The notes under the pieces are model-generated. The model was given only the letters and a program-made list of their open reading frames with translations. It did not search any database and was not told where the DNA came from. A DNA stretch of 13,289 bases from Spirochaetales bacterium (GTDB lineage Bacteria; Spirochaetota; Spirochaetia; SZUA-6), in assembly GCA_003233545.1 (NCBI GenBank), contig QILZ01000308.1:1-13289 (forward strand), given 5' to 3'. Made by a program: the position numbers and the translations under genes. Shown in pieces: positions 1 to 6,778 of this stretch (the first letter of the stretch is position 1; every line of letters starts with the position of its first letter).

Positions 1-311
1 GAACCAGAACAAGCGATGGCCTGGGAAGTAATATTGTTTATGGAGTGTATGTTGACGGCTCAAACGTCTATGCCGCCACAGAGGGAGGTCTAAGTATCTC
101 CACGGATGGGGGAGACAGTTTCACTAACCGAACCAGAACAAGCGATGGCCTGGGAAGTAATATTGTTTATGGAGTGTATGTTGACGGCTCAAACGTCTAT
201 GCCGCCACGGATGGAGGGTTAAGTATCTCCACGAATGGGGGAGACAGTTTCACTAACCGAACCGCAGCAGACGACGGCCTGGGAAGTAATACTGTTGCCA
301 GGGTGTATGTT
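1..311 (+). repeat. Tandem 129-bp coding repeat (two full copies plus partial third)
   Basis: Copies begin at 1, 130 and 259, giving an exact 129-bp period that preserves the reading frame. Copies 1 and 2 differ at only five positions by eye, four clustered at 78-99 of the unit and one in the STDGG/STNGG codon. Their first ~78 bases are identical. Copy 3 differs at its start (GCAGCAGACGAC replaces AGAACAAGCGAT) and stops matching after about 53 bases. Near-identity at the DNA level, including third codon positions, implies recent duplication or gene conversion rather than only selection on protein sequence. Confidence 0.92.
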
Positions 312-323
312 GTTATACCTTGA
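3..323 (+). CDS. 3' end of an Asp-box (BNR-like) beta-propeller repeat protein, partial
   Basis: The reading frame is open from the left edge and ends at TGA 321-323, so the start lies outside the window. It encodes two complete 43-residue repeats plus part of a third. Each repeat has a core like GSNVYAATEGGLSIS followed by STDGGDSF, which fits the Asp-box pattern S-x-D-x-G-x-x-[F/W] found on hairpins of sialidase-like and related beta-propellers. Such repeats normally form one blade each, so the full protein is probably a secreted or surface propeller, although the signal peptide would be off-window. The last repeat stops mid-blade: after VYV, where the others continue DGS, it reads VIP and terminates. 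That suggests the C-terminus was cut by a recombination or deletion event. No enzymatic residues are visible. The family call is fairly sure; the function is unknown. Confidence 0.7.
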   Translation, partial: TRTSDGLGSNIVYGVYVDGSNVYAATEGGLSISTDGGDSFTNRTRTSDGLGSNIVYGVYVDGSNVYAATDGGLSISTNGGDSFTNRTAADDGLGSNTVARVYVVIP

Positions 324-406
324 TCCGGACTGCAGAGAGTAGGATGGAATTGTGTGGTTAATTAATACAACAAATTGAGAAATAATATATTTTTTATAGG
401 AGAATA

Positions 407-460
407 ATGAAATCGGGATTAACGATTCGGATGAGAAGGCTTCAGGAATTTCTGTCTTAA
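407..460 (+). other. Ribosome-binding site with a 17-codon ORF, possible original start of the decayed gene downstream
   Basis: AGGAG at 398-402 precedes ATG at 407 by four bases, a credible translation start. The frame runs only 17 codons (MKSGLTIRMRRLQEFLS) and stops at 458-460. It is followed by the phosphoenolpyruvate-synthase remnant, so it may be the truncated 5' end of that gene. I see no diagnostic residues in these 17 codons. The rest of 324-484 is AT-rich and holds no other recognisable gene. Confidence 0.25.
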
Positions 461-484
461 ATATATATCCGCTCCCAGATTTGC

Positions 485-790
485 TTGACATTTCGAGCAT
501 CCGGATCGTCAGAAGACAGTTTAGAATTCTTGCCCGGAATGTCTTTTGCCGGACAGCAGGATGCATTTGTAAATGTTACAGGAAACAAAGTGCTCCTTGA
601 GGCAGTGGTAAAATGCTGGTCTTCGCTGTGGACAGCCCGAAAACTGAGATTATCTCTGAATTTAGCGGCAGCAAACCGGTTAAAATTGGTAAAGAAATCG
701 AAAAGCTCTACAATTTCCCTCAGGATATTGAAAGGGCATGGGTCTCTTCTTCACGATCGTCACCCGACTTTCCCGGTGGAGGATATACAG
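485..790 (+). pseudogene. Decayed phosphoenolpyruvate synthase-type (PPDK N-terminal/ATP-grasp) gene remnant
   Basis: Two pieces of the PEP synthase (pyruvate, water dikinase) nucleotide-binding domain lie in different frames. At about 494-640, frame 2 encodes ASGSSEDS, SFAGQQDAFVNVTG and LLEAVVKCWSSLWTAR, matching the family's RSS-x-x-ED...SFAGQQ-T-LN...SL-x-x-R block. At about 637-744, frame 1 encodes KIGKEIEKLYNFPQDIERA, matching the end of the same domain (IEKHYG-PQDIEWA), with the usual Trp replaced by Arg. In intact enzymes such as E. coli PpsA well over 100 residues separate these blocks. Here they abut near 640, implying a deletion with a frameshift. A further frame change follows DIERA, and the phosphohistidine and PEP-binding domains are absent. 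The gene cannot make a working enzyme. Confidence 0.72.
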
Positions 791-803
791 GCAGAAAGTT
801 TCC

Positions 804-817
804 ACCGCTGTAGCGGT
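804..817. repeat. Short hairpin (5-bp stem, TGTA loop)
   Basis: ACCGC at 804-808 pairs with GCGGT at 813-817 across a 4-nt loop. It lies in the 80-bp spacer between the pseudogene and the convergent lgt stop. No T-run follows on either strand, so it is not a clear intrinsic terminator, though it is the best stem-loop seen downstream of lgt. A second weak stem, GCCG/CGGC, lies just beyond it, near 842-853. Confidence 0.35.
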
Positions 818-869
818 ATTAACTGCCATGCCGGATTGCGGCCGGTAACGGCTTAAGTACCGCCCATAA

Positions 870-1886
870 CTATTTAATTCGTTTTTTCAGCTTTCGCCGG
901 CTCACATGCTCTTTCGCCTGTTTCATCTCTTTTTCCTGTTCCCTTTTATCTACCGCTTTAAATATAAACAGTGCAATAACACCGCCTGTAATCATAATAA
1001 AATTAAGTATCTGACCTGTTGTAAAATTCCACGGTGTAAATTGATAAATCGGGTTATTTAAATGAACAAACTGTATGGGATAACCTATTCCTATATCCGG
1101 CTGCCTTATGTATTCGATGAAAAACCTGATTACACCGTAGCCGATTATATATGAAGAAATAAGGAATCCTTTAAAAGTCTTCATTTTTCGTAAGATAAAC
1201 CACATTATAAGCCACAGGAAAAAGCCTTCGAAAAAAGCTTCGAAAAGCTGAGAAGGATACCTGGGGAGATTTACCATACTCATTCCGGCTGTATTTATCC
1301 CCACCTTAGCTGCGAAGTCCTGTACCCACTGTTCCGATGCGGGAAACTTTTGAGCATGAGGAAAAATCATTCCCCACGGTGCGGTTGTAACACGTCCGTA
1401 CAGTTCTCCATTGATAAAATTGCCAAGCCTCCCGAATGTATACCCAAGAGGAATCGCAGCAACTGCCATATCACCCCATGCCCGTGCATTAATCTTTTTT
1501 ACCCGGCAGTAAACTATAAAGGCAATTAAAACCCCCACAAGCCCGCCATGATACGACATACCCTGAATCCCGGTAAAAATGAGCTTTCCGTTAACCCTTG
1601 CAAATGGAACTACTATCTGCAGGGGATGCCGGAGATAATAGCCGGTAGGGTCATAGATGGTAACGGCAAATGCACGTGCACCAATTAAAAGTCCGATGAT
1701 CGCCCAGAAAAAGAGGTTTAAAACATCATCGTCGTTCACCTCTAATTTTTTTTCTTTTATCTGATATTTAAAAAGCAGGTACGATATAACAAATGCGACG
1801 AGATACATCAATCCATACCAGCGGATCGGTAATCCCGGTATAATTTCAGGTTTTATCCACGAGGGATACAGCAGATAACCTATCAT
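870..1886 (-). CDS. lgt: Prolipoprotein diacylglyceryl transferase
   Basis: Lgt is an inner-membrane enzyme that moves diacylglycerol from phosphatidylglycerol to the lipobox cysteine of prolipoproteins, the first step in lipoprotein maturation. The 338-aa product has the family signature GRLGNFINGELYGR (152-165). It also has MSYHGGLVGV (110-119) with the conserved His113, RYPSQLFEA (209-217) and YGVIRFFIEYIRQPD (250-264). Several hydrophobic helices run through it, and it ends in a very basic, charged tail after residue ~312. It is somewhat longer than the ~290 aa of E. coli Lgt, mainly in the 180-205 loop and this tail. It is last in the minus-strand operon: its ATG overlaps the upstream fapA stop in an ATGA, and a strong AGGAGG Shine-Dalgarno sits 7 bases upstream inside fapA, indicating coupled translation. 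Confidence 0.96.
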   Translation of the reverse strand: MIGYLLYPSWIKPEIIPGLPIRWYGLMYLVAFVISYLLFKYQIKEKKLEVNDDDVLNLFFWAIIGLLIGARAFAVTIYDPTGYYLRHPLQIVVPFARVNGKLIFTGIQGMSYHGGLVGVLIAFIVYCRVKKINARAWGDMAVAAIPLGYTFGRLGNFINGELYGRVTTAPWGMIFPHAQKFPASEQWVQDFAAKVGINTAGMSMVNLPRYPSQLFEAFFEGFFLWLIMWFILRKMKTFKGFLISSYIIGYGVIRFFIEYIRQPDIGIGYPIQFVHLNNPIYQFTPWNFTTGQILNFIMITGGVIALFIFKAVDKREQEKEMKQAKEHVSRRKLKKRIK

Positions 1887-4840
1887 TCTTTTTCCTCCTC
1901 GATTAATCCATGTTTTTCATTAAATAGCATTGTAACTCCCTTTTTCGTTTCCTTAAATTCGAAAAATCTTCCGTGACTCTCGAGCACTGCGCCGGGATAA
2001 ACAGTACCGCGTACTTTTACTTCGGAGGGAATATGCTCTTCGTAGCGTTCCTTCAGGGTAAATACTCTGTGGCTCCTTTTCTCCATCACTTTAAGGGCAT
2101 GGACCTTTCCCCTGCGCAGCTTTTCCATTGCCTCATTATCTGTTCCGCCCGATTTTTCTATTTTTTTCATCAAAGCATCGAGTTCTACAACGTAATGTTT
2201 CAGTTTATCTATCTCCTTTTCTTCGAGCTGCAGCCTGTCACCTACAAGGTAATCCTGACCGAAGGAAACTGCGGTTTTTACCCAGCTTTCCGAACCCAGA
2301 TTCATAACCTCGATTCCACTCTTCGCCCTGATTTCTCCGCCCACAAAGTTGCCTTTATCCGATTCCAAAATTACCCTGCTGTTACATTTAATTTTGCATC
2401 TTAAACAGCTCCCCGAAACCTTAACATCGCCGACTGCAAGCACGGTAGCCTGTTCGATAAAAGCCGTTTCTATATTCTTCTTTGTCCGCAAAATTGCTCT
2501 GCCTGCTCCTTTTACCCCGTTTTTAATGATTATGGAACCCTCTGCAGAGAGCAGCGCCGCCTGTACGTTTTCTTCGACTACAATATCACCACCGGCTATA
2601 ACCTGATAACCATCCAGAACAGAACCTTTAACTATAACAGTCCCCGAAAAATTAATATTACCGGTAGCAATGCCGACATCGCCGGCCACAGTATGAACTT
2701 CCAGAATTTCAAGTATATTTTTTTCATACTGAAGCTCTCCGTCTTTTTCCGCATAAAATTTCAGCTTCCCCCCTTTATCCGTTTCTTTACGAACATTCTT
2801 TCCCGCCTCGAGCACAATTTCAGAATGTTTTACAGCAGGCCTCGTATTACCCATAATATCCCAGCCGTCCTCTGCCGTAACATCGGATACATCGACTTCG
2901 GCAAGAAGCTGATCCTTTACAATTGTAGTTATAAGATCCTTATTTTTATAATCAGCCCTGCCATTTTTTCGAATTGTCACCCTTTTGCCCGAAGCAAATT
3001 GAACATGGAATACAGGCTTTTTTCCCATATCATTTACCGGTCGTTTACCCTGTGCTATAAGAAGATTTTCCACAGGCTCTCCTGCCAATGAGATTTGCAC
3101 GGCGTTTTTAACAGCTTCATCATCGATACCCTTTTTGATTCCCTCCTCATCTATTATTCTTTTAACAGTATCGTAATCAACAGGTGCACCGGAACCAAGA
3201 GGGGGCTCTATGGTGAGGAAAGCCTTCATAGCATCACCGGATATGGTAACTTTTGCATTACCATTCCCGTAAGGCCTTACACGAAGCTGTAATTCTCCTT
3301 TAACTTCTCCTGATTCAATAATACCGTTAATTTTTGAAGTAACCTGTGCCGCGGATGCCTGAAGATTTTCGAATATCCTGTACCCTGGTTTTTTACCCTT
3401 TTTCCCCGGAATCGTATTGCCGAAAACATCCTTCCCCGGCCTTCCGTTAGTCGCCGTAACGATGGATGCTACTTTTGTTCCCTTCTCGACAAATCCGATT
3501 TTCTCTACGGAAGAAATCGGAAATTTATCCAGGGATTTAATATCCGCAAGTTCTGCAATCCTTGCCTCCGCCTGTTCTTTTAATTTTGCCGTTTCTTCTT
3601 TGCCAACAAAATTAAATTCACACTTTATTTCTCCGTCTTCTCCCTTTCCCGGTTCTGTTCCCTCAACAAGCACATACTTTTTAAGCTCTTGTTTATTGCT
3701 GTTGTAAAAATCAAGAATATCCTTTTTTATTCTTTCACCATCCATGCCTTTAAATTTATAGCTATTGATTTTTTCACTTATCTCTTTAAGTGTAAGCCGT
3801 TTACCCTGCCCAGCCCCCTTTTTTAACGTAAGTTCTGCTCTACACTTATCAGGAGAAACGGAAATAATAATTTGTGATTCCCCCGACTTGTTTAACGAAT
3901 AATTCTTAAGCTGTACTCCATTATTTATACTGTCATTAATAATCTGTTTTATATCGTCCTCGGATTTTAACACATCGTGTTTAAATCCGATTTTCTCACA
4001 ATCCGCAAGAATCCCGGCGATATCAGGCAAAGAACTATCTGCAAACCCGGGTATAAAATCCATTAAGCAGTCGGTATTGTCCTTTGAACTTTTAATTTCG
4101 ATTCTGTGCGGAAGGTACGCTATTACATCTATCCAGTTGCTCCCCCGCCTTGCCAGGCCCGTCATCTCCGCTTTTATTTCCTTACCGGAAATCTTTACAC
4201 CATTGCCCACAAAAACTTTTATATCCTCTGCTTCCGCAGGTTTTATAATCCTTCCGGAGAGTGTCCTCCCTGCTGTGCCCGGTTTACCTGCTTCGACTGT
4301 TGCAAGAAGCTGCCCGTCACCGACAAAACCATAAGCCTCTATTCTTTCCTCGACGCCTATCCGCCTTCGTTCCTCTTTCTTCTGCCACTGCACTATCTTT
4401 TCTTCTCTTGCCTTCATAAAGGGCAGTAAAGGCTTTTTCTTTTCCACCTTCTCAAGCTTTATCATTTTTTCATGTATTTCATAGACTTCGGGGGACGGAG
4501 CTTCTTTTAACATCTTTTCCGCTTCCGCTCTCTTGTCATCAGGAACTGTTAAACTTTCCCAGCGTATCTTCCCCGGTTCGGGCAGGCCCGGTTCTATTCC
4601 CCGTGCAATGGTAAATTTAAGCTCTCCATCTTTCAACTCTGTAAATTGTTTAATTGCATTTTCCAGTGCGCCCGGATCCAGAGAATCTTTTATATTCTTC
4701 TCTTCAAAAAGCTGTACCAATCCTCCCCGTGTCCAACTGCCGCCTTTCCCGTCCGGCCTAAAGGCAAGATTGGCTTCCGTCCCGGTTTCATTGATTTCGA
4801 GTATTACAGTACCTTTGAACAGAATCTTATTATCACTCAT
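1883..4840 (-). CDS. Very long FapA/DUF342 family protein (flagellar assembly protein A-like)
   Basis: The 985-aa product belongs to the DUF342/FapA family, whose members are usually roughly 450-700 aa. Three copies of the FapA N-terminal type of motif are visible: GTAGRTLSG near residue 190, GKDVFGNTIPGKKG near 470, and DGWDIMGNTRP near 657. Residues ~710-860 are Gly/Val/Ile-rich short beta repeats (GDIVVEENV, GSIIIKNGV, GDVKVSGS), as expected for the right-handed beta-helix core. Residues ~868-938 are a charged coiled coil, and a short beta-rich end follows (EVKVRGTVYPGAVLE). A cysteine cluster, CLRCKIKC, lies near residue 812. In Vibrio vulnificus FapA is needed for flagellar assembly. The neighbouring FlhG/MinD-like ATPase fits a polar or flagellar role here, but this is inference. 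AAGGGA lies upstream of ATG 4838-4840 at a slightly long spacing. Confidence 0.88.
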   Translation of the reverse strand: MSDNKILFKGTVILEINETGTEANLAFRPDGKGGSWTRGGLVQLFEEKNIKDSLDPGALENAIKQFTELKDGELKFTIARGIEPGLPEPGKIRWESLTVPDDKRAEAEKMLKEAPSPEVYEIHEKMIKLEKVEKKKPLLPFMKAREEKIVQWQKKEERRRIGVEERIEAYGFVGDGQLLATVEAGKPGTAGRTLSGRIIKPAEAEDIKVFVGNGVKISGKEIKAEMTGLARRGSNWIDVIAYLPHRIEIKSSKDNTDCLMDFIPGFADSSLPDIAGILADCEKIGFKHDVLKSEDDIKQIINDSINNGVQLKNYSLNKSGESQIIISVSPDKCRAELTLKKGAGQGKRLTLKEISEKINSYKFKGMDGERIKKDILDFYNSNKQELKKYVLVEGTEPGKGEDGEIKCEFNFVGKEETAKLKEQAEARIAELADIKSLDKFPISSVEKIGFVEKGTKVASIVTATNGRPGKDVFGNTIPGKKGKKPGYRIFENLQASAAQVTSKINGIIESGEVKGELQLRVRPYGNGNAKVTISGDAMKAFLTIEPPLGSGAPVDYDTVKRIIDEEGIKKGIDDEAVKNAVQISLAGEPVENLLIAQGKRPVNDMGKKPVFHVQFASGKRVTIRKNGRADYKNKDLITTIVKDQLLAEVDVSDVTAEDGWDIMGNTRPAVKHSEIVLEAGKNVRKETDKGGKLKFYAEKDGELQYEKNILEILEVHTVAGDVGIATGNINFSGTVIVKGSVLDGYQVIAGGDIVVEENVQAALLSAEGSIIIKNGVKGAGRAILRTKKNIETAFIEQATVLAVGDVKVSGSCLRCKIKCNSRVILESDKGNFVGGEIRAKSGIEVMNLGSESWVKTAVSFGQDYLVGDRLQLEEKEIDKLKHYVVELDALMKKIEKSGGTDNEAMEKLRRGKVHALKVMEKRSHRVFTLKERYEEHIPSEVKVRGTVYPGAVLESHGRFFEFKETKKGVTMLFNEKHGLIEEEKE

Positions 4841-4872
4841 AATTAAAGTTATCCCTTAAAGACATACAATAT

Positions 4873-4901
4873 ATAATAGTAATAACCGGGAACCGGATAA
4901 A
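4873..4901 (-). promoter_or_regulatory. Possible internal promoter for fapA-lgt
   Basis: In the 135-bp gap upstream of fapA, the minus strand reads TTTATC (4896-4901), 17 bases, then TATTAT (4873-4878). The -10 is good and the -35 weak (3 of 6). The predicted start gives a leader of about 25 nt that would contain the fapA ribosome-binding site. The region is AT-rich, so a chance match is possible. It is the only large gap in an otherwise tight operon, which is why an internal promoter is worth considering. Confidence 0.3.
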
Positions 4902-4975
4902 GGGAAATAAAAAGGTATTTTTTTACAAATTCAATCTGTAACGGCATTATATATGATCTTCTGTCGCCTTTCCTT

Positions 4976-6118
4976 TTACACTTTAAATCCGTCACTGACA
5001 GCACGTACCAGCTTTGTTTTAAGAAGCTGGTTTTCTTTTTTAAGATGCTGGAGCTCAAAGTGCTGGGATCTTATGGTCTCCACAAGGTCTCCCGTTGTAA
5101 GGGTTCCGAAATGAAGAAGCTCTTCCAAATTCCGCATTTTTACCTGGAAATCCGTTTCCGCTTCCATTTCCGCAACTTGATAACTCTCCTCCGGTGTAGT
5201 AATTTCCAGAGTATCCTCTGTTTCATTTTCTTTCTGCAGAATTTTATCAGCGATACGGTAAATAGCCTGAGAAATAACAGAGTCAGGTTTATACTTGATA
5301 ATGGGGAGTCTTGAACTTAGAGCAATGTCCTGCAGATCATCCCTGTAAATGATCCCTAAATGTTCAAGCTCCACATTAAGGTATTCTCTTGTTGATCTTC
5401 TTAATTTTTCGATCTTTTCGGCATCAGCAGGATCATCGATCATATTAAGAATCAGGGACGGCATGAATTTTTTCTCCAGAGCCGTAAAGGCATCATAACT
5501 ATCCCTGTCTTCTTCTTTTATTTTAGATAGAAGCTGAGGAATATAGATACGCTGCAGAAGACGGCCTTCTTTTTTTAAAGACGATATGTAACGGCTTGCA
5601 GGGGACTGTTTCGGAAATGCGGAACCCATAAGCCTGAAAACAGAGTTTTTTAGGAAAAGATATGCGTTTAAGATCGCCGTAAGAGTCGGATTTGTTACAA
5701 TTATTCCCCTGCCGGACATCAAAAAAAAGTCAAGGGCATTCCTGTGTGTTCCTGCTCCAAGGTCGAGTATCAGATAATCCGCATCCAGACTGATAAGATT
5801 CCGGATTAATCTTTTCATCTGGTAACTTTTTAAATCGGCGATTTCCGGTATTTCCGCATCACCCGGAATAAACTCAAGGCCATCGTAACCGGTTTGTATT
5901 AAAATATCATTGAATTTCAGTTTTCCGCCGCTTAAAAAAGTACCGAGCCCTCTTTCTACCGAGCGCAGCCCCAGTATCGTATGAATATTGGATCCGCCTA
6001 AATCGAGGTCTGCAAGCACTACTCTCTTCCCGGTTTCTGCAATTGCAAGAGAGAGGTTTGCCGCAATAACAGACTTTCCAACACCGCCTTTTCCGCTAGC
6101 GACCGGCAGTATGTGCAT
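4976..6118 (-). CDS. FlhG/MinD-like ParA-family ATPase with C-terminal coiled coil
   Basis: The 380-aa product starts with a deviant Walker A motif, SGKGGVGKS (8-16), carrying the signature Lys10 and Lys15. DLDLGGSN (37-44, Asp39) forms the A' motif and LILDLGAG (116-123, Asp119) the Walker B region. The stretch IIVTNPTLTAILNAYLFLK closely resembles the TTPEPTAITDAY segment of FlhG/YlxH, which sets flagellar number and position, more than classical MinD. A tail of about 100 residues follows the ATPase core. It is acidic (ENETEDTLEITTPEE) and then coiled-coil (RSQHFELQHLKKENQLLKTKL), with no clear MinD membrane-targeting helix. An AGGAG (minus strand, 6127-6131) lies 8 bases before the ATG inside the upstream gene, whose TAA directly abuts this ATG. 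The gene precedes fapA in the operon, suggesting a shared polar or flagellar function. Confidence 0.88.
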   Translation of the reverse strand: MHILPVASGKGGVGKSVIAANLSLAIAETGKRVVLADLDLGGSNIHTILGLRSVERGLGTFLSGGKLKFNDILIQTGYDGLEFIPGDAEIPEIADLKSYQMKRLIRNLISLDADYLILDLGAGTHRNALDFFLMSGRGIIVTNPTLTAILNAYLFLKNSVFRLMGSAFPKQSPASRYISSLKKEGRLLQRIYIPQLLSKIKEEDRDSYDAFTALEKKFMPSLILNMIDDPADAEKIEKLRRSTREYLNVELEHLGIIYRDDLQDIALSSRLPIIKYKPDSVISQAIYRIADKILQKENETEDTLEITTPEESYQVAEMEAETDFQVKMRNLEELLHFGTLTTGDLVETIRSQHFELQHLKKENQLLKTKLVRAVSDGFKV

Positions 6119-6676
6119 TTACCGCTCTCCTTTACCCGTCTTTCCTAAATCCTCTTCCTCGAAGTCCGGCAGTTTGTCCGACTTATCAGAGATCTTAACA
6201 GTTTTAGAATCATACTGCTTTCTAACCTCTGTTAATACGCCATTTTCTGTTTTATATGATAATAAAATGATAAGGAAAATCAAATCAAAAAAGAAAAGAA
6301 AAGCAATTAAATGAATATGATAGATAGCAAAAGGTATAAAGGTGAGCCTGACAGGATTAAAAGGCGACCGGATGGGATTTATAAGAATTCCGAGGGGAGT
6401 ATTCAGAACTATCAGAAAGAGGGAGAACAGATTTATAAGCTTCGCAAGACATACAAATTTAATAACAACACCGTACTTTTTCTCATCGAAAAAGGCAAAT
6501 ACAAGTGCCGCAATCGGAAGAAGCTGAAAAGAACCCAGAGAAATAAGCCAGTACAGAGCAGTACCGTTCCTCTTCAAGACTGTAAAAAAAATCGAGATAG
6601 TGGCTATGAATATAAGAAATATCCTGATAAATTCCCATATAAGGGCAACCAGAAGTTTAAGACGACCGCTCTCCAT
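6119..6676 (-). CDS. Hypothetical four-helix membrane protein
   Basis: I do not recognise this 185-aa protein. It has four hydrophobic segments at roughly 8-33, 40-63, 70-97 and 108-142, rich in Phe, Ile and Leu. A charged, acidic hydrophilic tail (~143-185, ending DFEEEDLGKTGKGER) is probably cytoplasmic. It is the first gene of the minus-strand operon. Its TAA is immediately followed by the ATG of the FlhG/MinD-like ATPase, so the two are almost certainly translationally coupled. It could be a membrane partner or anchor for that ATPase, but only position supports this. The start ATG (6674-6676) has no Shine-Dalgarno upstream, and a promoter sits only 10 bases away. No downstream in-frame alternative is close. 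Confidence 0.75.
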   Translation of the reverse strand: MESGRLKLLVALIWEFIRIFLIFIATISIFFTVLKRNGTALYWLISLGSFQLLPIAALVFAFFDEKKYGVVIKFVCLAKLINLFSLFLIVLNTPLGILINPIRSPFNPVRLTFIPFAIYHIHLIAFLFFFDLIFLIILLSYKTENGVLTEVRKQYDSKTVKISDKSDKLPDFEEEDLGKTGKGER

Positions 6677-6686
6677 GTATAGGCGG

Positions 6687-6715
6687 AGTGTAACTTTGAT
6701 GTATTAACAAGTCAA
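6687..6715 (-). promoter_or_regulatory. Sigma-70-type promoter for the membrane protein-flhG-like-fapA-lgt operon
   Basis: On the minus strand TTGACT (6710-6715) is followed by exactly 17 bases and TACACT (6687-6692). The -35 matches consensus at 5 of 6 and the -10 at 4 of 6. Only ten bases separate the -10 from the ATG, so transcription should begin about 3-5 nt before the start codon, giving a nearly leaderless message. The ctpA promoter lies just beyond on the opposite strand. Confidence 0.55.
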
Positions 6716-6728
6716 GTAGTTAATGCCA

Positions 6729-6756
6729 TTGACAAACTCTGCCTCATTATTAGAAT
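6729..6756 (+). promoter_or_regulatory. Sigma-70-type promoter of the S41 protease gene
   Basis: TTGACA (6729-6734, perfect -35) is followed by 16 bases and TAGAAT (6751-6756, 5 of 6). The predicted start near 6763 leaves a leader of about 16 nt containing GGAG at 6770-6773. This placement rules out the upstream GTG at 6758 as the normal start codon, since it would lie before the transcription start. Confidence 0.7.
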
Positions 6757-6778
6757 AGTGCATAATTCTGGAGAAAAT

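Noticed and set aside
1..311. Tandem repeats as a CRISPR array
   Set aside because: The period is 129 bp with no short-repeat/unique-spacer alternation, and the unit is an in-frame protein repeat.
219..566. 115-aa minus-strand open frame
   Set aside because: It runs antisense through the Asp-box repeats and the PEP-synthase relic, shows no family features, and ends inside the repeat gene.
4849..5058. 69-aa minus-strand open frame after the FlhG-like gene
   Set aside because: It overlaps the 3' end of the ATPase gene in another frame and crosses the gap without any recognisable feature; it was judged a shadow.
6311..6682. 123-aa plus-strand open frame opposite the membrane protein gene
   Set aside because: It is lysine/arginine-rich and low-complexity, antisense to a gene whose hydrophobic helices and operon coupling are convincing.
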